From Brachionus manjavacas (taxonomy: Eukaryota; Rotifera; Eurotatoria; Ploima; Brachionidae), in NCBI GenBank assembly GCA_019054805.1, contig JAHQIY010000032.1, positions 1-64,000 of the forward strand: 64,000 nucleotides of DNA, in the 5' to 3' direction. The notes under the pieces are model-generated. The model saw only the letters and a list, made by a program, of their open reading frames with translations, searched no databases and was not told where the DNA came from. Of this stretch, positions 1-11,995 are shown piece after piece. The translations under genes were made by a program, and so were the position numbers. How positions within the stretch are numbered: position 1 is the first letter of the stretch; each line of letters starts with the position of its first letter.

Positions 1-928
1 ACTGCTTTTCAAATAAAATGGAATTGTATATAGATGACTCAAAAATACTCGGTATGTTAAATAAACTTTATGAGGGAGCAATGATACAGATCTGGATGCA
101 GTATGTCAATGGATAGAGGTTTGGCGTATGGGACTTTGTGCTAACAAATTTAAAGTAATGCATTTCGGTAGACTAATTGAAAGGCATAAATATACACAAA
201 AAAGCAATAACAATGTTATACTAGCGACCACAGATTGTGAAAGGGATTTTTGAGTGATGGTTTCATCAGATTTGAAGTGGACCAGCCAAGTGAAAAGTGC
301 TTGTGCGAAAGCGAGTAGGATGCTTGGAATGCTAAAGCGAACGTTTACAAGTAGAGAGGAAAGACTGTGGGTAAGATTGTATATATCCATGGTGAGACCC
401 CACCTAGATTACGCAGTCCAGGTTTGGAATCCAAGTATGAAAATGGACGTGAATGCGTTGGAAAAGGTGCAAGAGAGGGCAACAAAAATACCTTTGTCTG
501 TAAGAAACATGCCGTATGAAAAAAGGCTGACAAAATTAGGACTGACAAAGCTTAGTGAAAGAAGAGTGAGATGGGACTTGATTGAAATGTACAAACTAGT
601 GAATGGAATAGAAAAGGTAAGCTTGGTCAAAAATCTAGTGAATAAATCAGAAAACAAGGGACCAGCCGGGGGTTAAGAGGAAATAGCATCAGAGTCCAGA
701 GAGAAAGTTTCCAAGCTAAAATAAGAAACGATTATGCGGCTGCAGTAAATGCCAGACATGTTTTTTTCAAACAGAGTAGTTCCGCATTAAAAAAGGTTGC
801 CAGAAAACGTGGTGAAATCCAAGTCAACCGCTAATTTTAAAATGGCTTTAGATAAGTTCAATGGAATCGGCTGCTCCAGCTCTACACGGCCAATTGGAGG
901 TGATGGGCTAAGACAATCTACATGTTAG
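1..928 (+). pseudogene. 3' end of a non-LTR retrotransposon reverse transcriptase, decayed and 5'-truncated by the window edge
   Basis: This is the C-terminal part of a LINE-type reverse transcriptase, the enzyme that copies element RNA into DNA at the target site. Near the left edge a frame reads LYIDDSKI (positions 24-47), a variant of the palm-motif YADD box. Reading then shifts frame by about position 80 and continues as NDTDLDAVCQW. A TGA at 251-253 interrupts it, after which VSSDLKW, LYISMVRPHLDYAVQVWNP and NALEKVQERATKIP follow in the order usual for jockey/CR1/L2-like animal elements. A further frameshift falls after about 650. RGNSIRVQRESF and a final frame ending GGDGLRQSTC with a TAG at 926-928 complete it. 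At least three frame breaks and one stop make it non-functional. Clade assignment within non-LTR elements is uncertain. It is the only clearly non-satellite element at the left edge. Confidence 0.85.
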
Positions 929-946
929 TTGTCGCAGCAAGAACTT

Positions 947-964
947 CTACTACTACTACTACTA
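947..964 (+). repeat. (CTA)6 microsatellite forming the 3' tail of the retrotransposon
   Basis: Six CTA triplets follow the reverse transcriptase stop by about 20 bases. Simple-repeat 3' tails are common in CR1/L2-like elements. The next base begins sequence homologous to the c block of the local repeat unit (aaatgtcctctttttagagg), so the retrotransposon 3' end abuts repeat DNA directly. Confidence 0.8.
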
Positions 965-1293
965 AATGTCCTCTTTTTAGAGGTTAATGAATTTTTGATT
1001 TTAAATCAGTGATTAATAAAATTTGATTCATAAATTAAAAATACATTTTGAAATAAAATTTTTGAGATCTTTAACGAATATGAACATATAAATTATTTTA
1101 AATCAAAAATCCATGAATTAAATTCACTAGTCTAATAAAGATGGAAATAAAATTATTCTTTTTTCAAAAGCCTTTATATTTAATTTCTCCAAAGCATTAA
1201 ATTGGCTGTTAATGAATCAATTTTCTTTTAACAATGATTTTAGTTCAAAATTGAATGAATAGGATAAAAACTCACCATTCTAACTTAGATTGT

Positions 1294-1433
1294 CATATTT
1301 CTCTCCATACGGACTATTTTAAACAAGAGGCGCCTTTTGACTCATTTAATTACCCTTGGAAATCTTTAAAAAAGCTTCCATTTACTTATTTCTCTAACTT
1401 TGGACAACTTGAAAGACGAAGCGTCGATTAAAT
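1294..1433. repeat. 47-bp minisatellite, short form (about 3 copies)
   Basis: Three degenerate monomers: catatttctctcc...cttttgac, tcatttaattaccc..., and ttatttctctaac...ggacaacttgaaagacg. The neighbouring sequence is the same as next to the long arrays elsewhere, so this is the same locus type with fewer monomers. Confidence 0.65.
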
Positions 1434-3428
1434 TTTCTCTTAACAGGAAATTAATATTTCAAAAATTTATTAGGTTATTCATCAATTATCAAAAATAAAT
1501 AAAATTGTTTCAAATAATTGTTTCAAATAAGTAGAGTGTAAAAAATACATTTAAGTGTATTAAAAGTTAATATTTAATGATAAAAGGAAGCAATTGTGGT
1601 TTCAAATTTAATGTAGTTGGTTCTTTAAAATTGCTAAGAAAAAAATTAGTCTAAAAAATAAATGATTCAAGGCCAAAACAAATCATATGTTGGGTAAATA
1701 AATTGAAAACCGTAGAAAAATTTAGTGAGTGGGTAAAAATAAAATAAGAAGGAGTAAAAATTTATTAATATTTATAAATTTTTATGTCCTTTTTGAAAAA
1801 ATATATAGAACAATTTATAGGACAAATTAAACAAATAGTTTTTTCTTTTTGATTTTAGTATTTTAGATTTTTAATAGATTTTAAAATGCAAAAAAAAACT
1901 TTTAAATTTGATTCTTTTTTTAATTTTAATTCCATTAATTTTTTTAGCATTAAATAATTGTTGAGAATTTGACTAATTAATAAAAAGGAATATAGAAATA
2001 TGTTTATTTTTTGGAAACAAATCCGTTAATTATCATCGATATTTACAAAAGCTGGATTATGGATCTCTCATCAAAAACTAAATTCTCCTCCGAAAAAAGT
2101 TTCAAGTTGACAGGAAAAGCGATTTCATTGAATAAAAAGATATTTAAAGAAGTATTACTAAAGGAAGAAAAATCCGTTATTACGGTTGTTGAAAGAATAT
2201 TCACACATAAATAACTTCTGATATAATTTCTAAATTAAAAAAATTCGTAGTTAATAAATCAATTTGTTGTTTTACAAAAAATCAATTAAACTTTTCTATA
2301 AAAAATTATTAGAATATAAATCACATTTAGACACTTCTGATATTAGTTTCTAACATTCATGAAATTCGATGTTTTTAAATCGATTAATGTATTCAGGTTC
2401 ACCAGTAAATAACTAATCGCTTTAGTTTCTAAAATAAATAAAATCGGTTGTTTATAAATCAATTCATATGTTTGGATTAAAATAAATAAAATTAAAATAA
2501 ATTGAAGTCGGATTTATAATTCAAATAAAGATTTTAATTAATTTTTTACATGTAAAGAGATTCTGATTTTAATTTCTAAAATAAGTTGAATACGTTTTTT
2601 AATAAGTCAATTCGTACATTTAGATGATATTAGTTCAAATTTAAATTAAGTCGGAGTGAAATTCACCAGTCTAATAATTATTGTCTATTAATTATTCATA
2701 TTTTTAAAGCTTCTGTTTAAAAATCATACAAACATAAAATTGGTTGTAAATAAATAATTTCTTTTTTTAAAATGATGTAAGCTCTTATTCATTTTGATAC
2801 TCATCAAAAAATACATTTCAATTAAGATCACTTGAAAATTATTCTTATTTTAAAAGATCTCGATTTAAAATCAAAAAATCTTTTAATTTGCTTGTTAAAT
2901 AAAAATTGGCTATTTAAGACAAAAATAGTTATAATGTGATAAGCAATTAATCAAATAAAACATTCTAAATGAGACTATTTGAAAATTGTTTACATCTAAA
3001 TAGCTTCTTATCCTAATTTGCAAATTGAATTAAATTTGTTGTTGATTGACCAATTCGTATATCTTGATGATATTGATTCAAATTTGATTAAAAAGGTTCT
3101 ATAAAATAAATACAAAAATAGATCTACTAAAAATTTTTTTAATTTGAATAGTCTTATAAATATTGACTATAAATTATTCATATTTCAATAGCTTCTTTTA
3201 AAAAATCAAACTAAATTGGTTACTGCTAATTCAAATTTGATCAAAATATGAATTAAATTCAAAAGTCTAATAAGAATAGAAATAAAATTACTCACATATC
3301 AAAAGTTTTTAATTTAATTTATACAAAATATGAAATTGGTCGTTAATAGATCAATTTGCTTTTATCAATGATTTTAATTCAAAATTGAATCAATAGGATT
3401 AAAACTCACCATTTTAACCAAGATTATC

Positions 3429-3850
3429 ATATTTCTCTCCCTGTGGACTATTTAAAACAAGAGGCGCCTTTTGACTTATTTCATTATCCATTGAAATCTT
3501 TAAAAAAAAAGGAGTCTTTTTATTCTAGTACAAATTTATGGACCACTTGAAAACGAGGTTTCTATCTAGTTTCTTTACATATCGACAACTTTGATTGACC
3601 AGGTCTTCATTTAATTATTACACTCCCTATGGAAAACTTGATTGACAAAGCATCTGGATACTCATTTCTCTATCTTTAGACAACTTAAATAACGAGGTTC
3701 CTTTTCGCTAATTTTCTTATACTATGGTCAACTTGATTTAAATATCTTCTAGATACTTATTTCTCTACCTATGAACAACCTTAAACCCTAGGCGTGTATT
3801 AACCTATTTATATACCTATGGACAATTTGAGAGACGAGACTTCTTCGTTA
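3429..3850. repeat. 47-bp minisatellite, about 9 copies
   Basis: Consecutive monomers are 48, 50, 42, 47, 47, 47, 48, 47 and 46 bases when cut at the TTATTTCTCTA-like start. The shared core is a form of acctatggacaacttgan(n)nacgagg. Unlike the amplified units it reads ttatttctctacctatgaac without the inserted gaaacttatttctct, so it looks like the less derived version. Confidence 0.8.
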
Positions 3851-5723
3851 TTCTTTGTCACTAAAAAAATTTTAAGTGATAAACTTTTTAAATAGTAAAT
3901 GGTAAGTAAAGGAGTCAAAATATCACGTTTTTTAAAAAAATTTTTAATTTTCTTAGGTTATCTACAATAGGCAAATTTTAGCTGCAATTTTCATGATGAA
4001 CTAATTGCTGTTAGGTGTGAAAAGAAAAAGCAATATCATATTTATCACGACGAAAGTGTTAAATATTGTAAAAAATAATCAACGTTAGCAGATGGTTTTC
4101 AGCAAGTCTAGAAATAACCTGCATATTAAAAAAAATTTGGTTAAAATTTAACAGGACTTTAATTACTTGATTTTAAAATCGATCGCCAGTATGATGCCTC
4201 ATTTTGGAATATTATATTGTCATTCAATTTAAAAATGAATTTTAATGTTTTTATCTACATAAGAATATTTTTTAAACATCTTTTATTCCGTTAATTACGT
4301 TTCTAAATTTTTTTTGCAAAATGATTTATGTCTTCAGCTTTTAATGGACCTGAAATAATGGTATTTAAAAAAAAAAAACTTTTTCGAAATGTTTTTTCAT
4401 ACGTTTAGACTGGTTTCTAAAAATCCATTTCAAAAACGATTTCTAAAATTTATTCTATATTGAATGGTTCTTGATTTTAAATCAAAAAATTTAGTTGATA
4501 AAAAATATTCACAAAATAGGATAAAAAAGAATAATTCAAACAATAAATTAATAAACAATTTATAAAAATATTATAGATTTTCATAAAAATCTAAAATTTT
4601 TGCTAATATAAAATCATCGGCTTTTTAAATAAAGATATATTTAAAAATTTGATTTACAAGGGCTTAAATTAACCAATTTTAAAAAAAATTAAAATATATA
4701 TCAAAATTAAATATTTTTTGGTTCGAAAAAAACATGAAATTGGTTTTTGTTAAATAAACTCGTATATTTTGATGATATTAATTCAAATTTAATCAAAATA
4801 TGAATTAAATTCACAAGTCTAATAAATATGAAAATATTTACCGTTACGTTTTTGCCCGGTTCCTCTAGTAAGAATATCTCAACTGAGGTGATTTCATTGA
4901 ATAGGATTTAAATCACCATTCTAACAAAGATTATCATATAATTATTCATTTTTAATAGATTAATTAATATTTATACTATGTATTTTTTGGCTCCAATCGA
5001 ATCAAACTTGAATATATGAATTTCCAAATGTATGAATTGATTCATTTACAACCAATTTCATGTATATTAGAAAAAAACGATTGGTTATTTAATGGTGAAT
5101 TTGAAAACACGAATCCATTCAAAAATAACGAATTTCATAAGGTTTAGAAACTAATATAAGGTTTAGAAACTAAGTTAAATTTATTCTTTGTAAAAATACA
5201 AATTGATTTCTTATATACGAATTTCATTTAATTAAGGAATTATATCAGAAGTTATTTAAATGTGCATAATTTTTAATTACCGTAATAACGGATTTTTTGA
5301 TTTGATTCACAAATTATATAATTGAGAATAAAATTTGAAGAATCAATTTAGAAATGTAATATTTGACATCTATCCAAACGAAATTGTACTAAAACTTATT
5401 AGAGCTAAATATTTAACAACGGCGTCATTCATTAATTTTAGAAAACAGATCCTATTTTAATGGGAATCATTTTTAAATGTCCTTTTTTTAGTGGTTAATG
5501 TATTTTTGATTTTATATCAGTAACTTATAAAATTAGATTTATATATTAAAAACACAATTTGAAATAAATTTTTTACATTTTAACGAATATGAACTTATAA
5601 TTGATTTAAATTCAAAAATCCATGAATTAATATCACTAGTCTAATAAAGGATATGGGGCAATCAGGGTAGAAAATCCAAAAATCAACTTTTACATAATTT
5701 CTTTTAGATCTCTACGAGTGAGA

Positions 5724-5752
5724 TTTTCAAGAATCTGTTGGAATCTTGAAAA
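5724..5752. other. Small hairpin beside the outer transposon copy (mirrored at about 62564-62595)
   Basis: ttttcaaga at 5724-5732 is the exact reverse complement of tcttgaaaa at 5744-5752, leaving an 11-base loop. It lies in about 100 bases (5647-5747: gggcaatcagggtag and ctctacgagtgag) that occur nowhere else in the window except the mirrored site. This may be a remnant of another element next to the transposon. Confidence 0.55.
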
Positions 5753-8057
5753 CCTGACTTTCCGTTCAAAAGTTACAGTGTTATAAACGATATATCATTA
5801 TCATCTAGATCTTCCTTATCACAATCTAAGCAAAAATTATACAAATTTTCGCTTTTTTTTGAAACCAACTTATCCTTATTAAATTGTCCGATACCCAAAT
5901 ACCAAATGACGCTTGTTACATGCGAGCATGCCCCAAATACTCTTGCCCTAGCTTTGCAATCACAGTACCATTCTTGAATTGGATCCATAGTTGAAACTGT
6001 CGAATTTTTTATCCAAGTATTATGGATCACTTGGGGAGAAAATCTCGACTTTATTTTTACCTGGATAAGCTTCACTTTCTCCAAAAAATTCGCATACATA
6101 ATCGGTATTTTGTTCCAAGTGTGAGATCGTATAAGGAACACATTGTTTGAGTTGATAAACTTGATATGTTATAGTCTTTATGTATGATTCGCTTAATATT
6201 GGAAAATCAAGCTCATCAATTTGCACAATTCGAAATTTTTTTTTGCGTTTAGAATAATTTTCCAGTACATATTCAAATCTATTTTCCTCATTTGCCTTTT
6301 CTACCATTTCCTTGAATGAATCGATTTTATCCGAATCTTTTGTTGATGCAAGCTGAGGTCTATACTTATTAATTAATGCACAAATAAATCTATAATCTAA
6401 TTCTATTGTTTCAATATCTCTTTTAGATACAATATTTCTAAAATATTTCCATCATTTTAAACGACCATTTGCTGATTCAATCACCCATCTAGTTTAAGTA
6501 ATCAATCTTGAGTTGTTTGCTTCACTTGTTGTATGTTGAGCTTTTCCCTTTAAGTAGCTTGGCATTTTTGGCTCATATTTTTTATTTTGTAAAAATTCTA
6601 ATGAGTCACGAAAACCGCGATCGAATACAAACAAATCATCTGACAAAAACCAATTCACAACATTATCAGTCTTTTTAAATATGTCTTTGGTAATGCTCGC
6701 ATCATTATTTTTTCGGTTGGAAAGGTATTGGCCAATACCATCAATTAAATATCCGTCAGTTGCACATATTATCATAAATTTTAGCAAACAGCGTTTTTTA
6801 TGTATTGAAAAAGTTTGTTTCTGAAGCTTTTATGACGAAGACTTTTCAATAAATATGTAAGATGCATCCGAAACTGTAATTACATCATTTTCACCAGCAT
6901 TTAAAGGAACTTGCGCAATTTTGGTGGTGTGTTTTGATATAATTTCGTCTCTTGTAGTAGAATTAAAGCAAAGATAAATAGGTGTAAACATTTCTGAAAC
7001 TATATTTCTAACTTGACGAAATGATCTTTTCATTTGAGATCATAAGAGAGTATTGGAGTAAACGCTGAAAGTTCTTTTAAAGTAACACCTGTACGTAAAT
7101 TTGTAAGGTAAAAAAACTTAAGCATTGATTAACGAAACGTTCCCAGATATAGTTGCAGTAGATATGAACCCGTACAATTCAAAAAATTGTCTTTTGAAAT
7201 TCCTGTCAAAATTTGGCATCGTTTTCAATCAATACAAGCATAATCAGGACAAATGATCCTGTCGTAACTTTGGGTTCAGTTTCATCTAGATAATCCATTT
7301 CGATTAAGGGTTCTTAGTCAGTTTCAGTTTCAATAATCTCTTCAAGCCCTATTTTATTAAATAGTTCATCTTTATTAAGCACGAAAACGAATTTTGCAAA
7401 AAGAACATGTTCGATATAAATTTCTCTTCTTTTGTTTATAGAATTAAATTGTTCAATTTATGTAATAAAAAATGATTCAAATTTTATATGAATTTGTGCA
7501 AACTTATTTAGCTTTCTAAAAGGACAGATGAAAAAAATTTGTATATTAGTTAGTATGACAAATTTAAAAATAAACGACTTGAACTTAATAAATTCGAAAA
7601 AAAATACATAAAAGCACGTGCAATACTCTAAAATCCTTATTTTAAACATAGGAAAAGACTGAAATCTTAGTGAAAATAATTACCTTAGGAAAGTATATCT
7701 TCTAGGATCTGATTTTTTTATATGTATTTTTATATGTTTTATATGTTTTAGTTTAGTAGATCTTAAAAAATACAAAAAGATTCGACCGATGGTCCTTTGG
7801 CGAAGGGGGGGTCTCCAGACCACAAAAGTAAAAAAAGGCAAATTCTTGGTTTTTAAGGGTTTTATTCGTTAACATTTGTGATTAATGTTATTTTTGCTTC
7901 ATTTTTAGATTCCTTATTCAATTCTGAGCATTTTGGTATATATGCGGTCTAATCTGCTTGAAAAATGACCGAGTTACGATTATTTAGCGGATACCCATAT
8001 TATTAAATTATCTTGACTTTAGACCACTGTAACTTTTGAACGGAAAGTCAGATTTTC
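5748..8057 (-). mobile_element. Left outer copy of the DDE-SWIM DNA transposon, 3' subterminal region deleted
   Basis: Bounded by gactttccgttcaaaag... (5756-5780) and its inverse ending ...gaacggaaagtc (8025-8049). Eight more flanking bases pair with one mismatch (gaaaacct and agattttc), so the repeat may extend to 5748 and 8057. The transposase end near 8049 keeps the full long terminal repeat of about 400 bases. The other end keeps only 25 bases: coding sequence runs directly into the terminal repeat. I cannot define a target-site duplication. Mirror partner: 60236-62567. Confidence 0.82.
5773..7455 (-). pseudogene. Broken DDE transposase with C-terminal SWIM zinc finger (left outer copy)
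   Basis: This encodes the enzyme that would cut and reinsert the element. Read from 7455 down: an acidic N-terminal stretch (EEIIETETD-like), the KRSFRQVRNIVSEMF region (7033-6830), the candidate first Asp in VSDASY, DGYLIDGIG, VFDRGFRDS with the second Asp, RWVIESANGR with the candidate Glu, then EENRFEYVLENYSKRKKKFR (6307-6020) and the SWIM finger CDC...CSH. The DDE_Tnp_4-like order and a trailing SWIM are known from animal DNA transposons; I cannot fix the superfamily (ISL2EU-like or Harbinger-like). Stops follow EKSSS (TAA), RLIT (TAA) and NGRLK (TGA), and there is a frameshift after GESE where other copies have two extra bases. This copy keeps the NYSKRKKKFR segment that other copies have lost. 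Its last codons (ISFITL, TAA) lie in the terminal repeat. Confidence 0.8.
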
Positions 8058-11000
8058 TAATATATAATTTTGCTAATATAAAATCATCGGCTTTTTAAAT
8101 ATAGATAAATTTGATCAAAATATGAATTAAATTCACAAGTCTAATGAAAAAGGAAATATTTACCGTTACGTTTAACAAAGATTATCATATAATTATTCAT
8201 TTTTAATGGCTTAATTAATATTTATACAATCTATTTTGGTATGTATTTATTGGCACCAATCGAATCAAATTTGGATATATGAAATTTCCAAATATATGAA
8301 TCTCCAAATAAATAAATTTCCAAATATATGAATTGATTAATTTACAACCAATTTCATGTATCTTAGAAAATAAAACGATTAGTTATTTAATGTTGAATTT
8401 GAAAACACGAATCCATTTTAAAAACAACGAATTTCATAAAGTTGAGAAACATAATGAGCTAATAATTGTGATTATAATTTAAATTATTTTTTTATATTTG
8501 TAAAATTTATTTTTTGTAAAAAATTGATTTCTTAACTAGCAAATTCATTTAATAAAGGAATTCTATCAGATGTTATTTAAATTTGCATAATTTTTTAATA
8601 ACCGTAATTACGGATTTTTTGATTTGATTCACAAACGTTATAATTCAGAATAAAATTTGAAGAATCAATTAAGAAATGTAATATTTGACATCTATCCAAA
8701 CGAAATTGTACTAAAATTTTTAAGAGCTAAATATTTAATAACAGCGTCATTCATGAATTTTAGAAATTAAAACAGATGCTATTTAAATGTGAATAATTTT
8801 TAGATGTCCCTTTTTTAGAGGTTAATGCATTTTTGATTTTAAATCAGTAAGTAAAAAAATTAGATTTATATATTAAAAATACATTTGAAAATAAATTATA
8901 TACATCTTTAACGAATATTAACTTATATTTGATTTGAATTCAAAATTCCATGAATTAAATTCACTTTTGGAAATAAAATTATTCTTTTTTCAAAATCCTT
9001 AAATTTAATTTCTACAAAGCATTAAATTGGCTGTTGATGAATCAATTTGCTTTTATCAATGATTTTAATTCAAAATTGAATTAATAGGATTAAAACTCAC
9101 CATTTTAACCAAGATTATCATATTTCTCTCCCTGTGGACTATTTAAAACAAGAGGCGCCTTTTGACTTATTTCATTATCCATTGAAATCTTTAAAAAAAA
9201 AGGGGTCTTTTTATTCAAGTACAAATTTATGGACCACTTGAAAACGAGGTTTCTATCTAGTTTCTTTACCTATCGACAACTTTGATTGACCAGGTCTTCA
9301 TTTAATTATTACACTCCCTATGGAAAACTTGATTGACAAAGCATCTGGATACTCATTTCTCTATCTTTAGACAACTTAAATAACGAGGTTCCTTTTCGCT
9401 AATTTTCTTATACTATGGTCAACTTGATTTAAATATCTTCTAGAAACTTATTTCTCTGAAACTTATTTCTATGAACAATCTTAAACCCTGGGCGTGTATT
9501 AACCTATTTATATACCTATGGACAACTTGAGAGACGAGACTTCTTCGTTATTCTTTGTCACTAAAAATATTTTAAGTGATAAACTTTTTAAATAGTAAAT
9601 GGTAAGTAAAGGAGTCAAAATATCACGTTTTTTAAAAAATTTTTTAATTTTCTTAGGTTATCTACAATAGGCAAATTTTAGCTGCAATTTTCATGATGAA
9701 CTAATTGCTGTTAGGTGTGAAAAGAAAAAGCAATATCATATTTATCACGACGAAAGTGTTAAATATTGTAAAAAATAATCATCGTAAGCAGATGGTTTTC
9801 AGCAAGTCTAGAAATAACCTGAATATTAAAAAATTTGGTTAAAATTTAACAGGACTTTAATTACTTGATTTTAAAATCGATCGCCAGTATGATGCCTAAT
9901 TTTAGAATATTATATTGTCATTCAATTTAAAAATGAATTTTAATGTTTTTATCTACATAAGAATATTTTTAAACATCTTTTATTCCGTTAATTACGTTTC
10001 TAAATTTTTTTTGCAAAATGATTTATGTCTTCAGCTTTTAATGGACCTGAAATAATGGAATTTAAAAAAAAAACTTTTTCGAAATGTTTTTTCATACGTT
10101 TAGACTGGTTTCTAAAAATCCATTTCAAAAACAATTTCTAAAATTTATTCTTTATTGAATGGTTCTTGATTTAAAATCAAAAATTTAGTTGATAAAAAAT
10201 ATTAACAAAATAGGATAAAAAAGAATAATTCAAATTTGATAAACAATAAATCAACTTATTCTCTTAGAATAGGACATTTAAAAATTATTCACATTTAAAT
10301 AGCATCTGTTTTAATTTCTAAAATTCATGAATGTCGCGCTGTTAAATCATTTGGCTTTTAGAAATTTTAGGACTTATTCGCTTGGATAGATGTCAAATAT
10401 TACATTTCTAAATTGATTCTTCAAATTTTATTCCCAATTAAATCATTTGTGAATTAAATCAAAAAATCCGTTATTATGGTTGTTAAAAAATTATGCATAT
10501 TTAAATAACTTCTGAACAAAGAATCAATTGAACTAATCTAAAAAAAATAATTAAAATATAAATCACATTTAAAAACTCCTAATATTTGTTTCCAAAATTC
10601 ATGAAATTCGATTTTTCTAAATCGATTTGTGTATTGAAATTCACCAGTAAATAACTAATCGCTAAAGCTTCTAAAATAAATAAAATTGGATGTATATAAA
10701 TAAATTCATATGTTTGGATTATATTAATTCTAATTTAAATAAAATGAAGTCGAATTAACAATTCAAATAAAGATTTTTATTAAATTTTTCACATTTCAAA
10801 AGATTCTGATTTCAATTTCTAAATTAAATAAAATTTATATATTAATCACATATAAATGAAGGATAAATCACAAAAAACAAGAAATTAGTGATTGATCTAT
10901 CAATGCGTTTTCTTAGATGGTATTTATTCAAACTTGATTCGATTGGTGCAAAAAATACATTGCAAAATAGATGGTTTAAATATTTATTTAATTTAAATTG

Positions 11001-11995
11001 ATTTTAGATTTTCATAAAAATATAAAATTTTTGCTAAAATATAATCATTGGCTTTATAAATATAGATATATTTAAAAATTTGATTTACAAAAGCTAAAAT
11101 TAACCAATTTTAAGAAAAATTAAAATAAATATCAAAATTAAATATTATTTGGTTTGAAAAATACATGAAATTTGTTTTTGATAAATAAACTCGTATATTT
11201 TGATGATAATAATTCAAATTTGATCAAAATATGAATTAAATTCACATAGTATGGAAATATTTACCGTTACGTTTTTGACTGGTTCCTCTAGTAAGAATAT
11301 CATAACTGAGGTGATTTTATTGAATATGATTTAAATCACCATTCTAACAAAGATTATCAAATAATTGTTCATTTTTAATGACTTAATTAATATTTAAACA
11401 ATCTATTTTGGTATGTATTTATTGGCTCCAATCAAATCAAATTTGAATATGTGAATTTCCAAATGTATGAATTGATTAAATTACGACCAATTTCATGTAT
11501 CTTAGAAAAAATAAAGCTGGGTTATTAAATGGTGAATTTGAAAACACGAATCCAATCAAAAACAACGAATTTCAAGAGGTTTAGAAAATAATATAAGGAG
11601 CTTGAATATTATTTTGATAATTTTTTAGGTTTGTTAAATTTATTCTTTGTAAAAAAACAAATTGATTTCTTAAATAAGAATTTCATTTAATTAAGGAATT
11701 ATATCAGAAGTTATCTAAATTTGCTTAATTTTTAATAACCGTAATAACGGATTTTTGATTTGATTCACAAATTATATAATTGAGAATAAAATTTGAAGAA
11801 TCAATTTAGAAATGTAATATTTGACATCTATCCAAACGAAATTGTACTAAAACTTATTAGAGCTAAATATTTAACAACGGCGTCATTCATTAATTTTAGA
11901 AATTAAAAACAGATCCTATTTTAATGGGAATCATTTTTAAATGACCTTTTTTTAGAGGTTAATGTATTTTTGATTTTATTTCAGTAACTTATAAA
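8058..11995. repeat. Left outer unit: complete c arm, minisatellite, d, b and a blocks, non-coding
   Basis: Same block order as the 4.28-kb units, but the c arm is complete (about 8080-8990) because no truncated transposon replaces part of it. Array 9119-9549; single-copy-like d block about 9550-10240; inverted foldback arm b about 10240-10985; spacer to about 11385; arm a to 11995. Mirrors 56300-60235. The tract at 10901-10990 does not match its mirror partner; it matches 29100-29190 instead. No open frame of note. Confidence 0.75.
9119..9549. repeat. 47-bp minisatellite, about 9 copies
   Basis: Same array as at 3429-3850 plus the derived short duplication gaaacttatttctctgaaac (near 9453-9472) that marks the amplified units. 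Mirrors 58744-59174. Confidence 0.8.

Larger units (their letters stand above)
965..5747. repeat. Outermost left repeat DNA: diverged, long-form unit sequence, non-coding
   Basis: No convincing gene is present. It starts with a c-type block (965-1293) and a short 47-bp array. Then comes a segment (about 1434-2030) whose only relative in the window lies inverted in the central unit (about 30560-30913). From 2030 to 3428 there is a degenerate succession of similar segments roughly 85-190 bp apart, sharing phrases such as tttctaaaat, gaaattggttgt, ttgatgatattaattcaaat and ttaaattcac. These look like an ancient satellite from which the foldback modules also derive. 3429-4600 matches the array and single-copy-like block of the 4.28-kb units. 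4600-5640 matches the unit's spacer and foldback arm. The 67-residue open frame at 2011-2214 lies in this repeat DNA and is probably chance. Confidence 0.7.

Noticed and set aside
2011-2214. 67-residue open frame on the plus strand
   Set aside because: Lies in diverged repeat DNA, has no family resemblance that I recognise and low-complexity Lys/Ile-rich content.
7458-7649. 63-residue Phe-rich frame on the minus strand
   Set aside because: Transposon 5' leader, low complexity, no homologue recognised.
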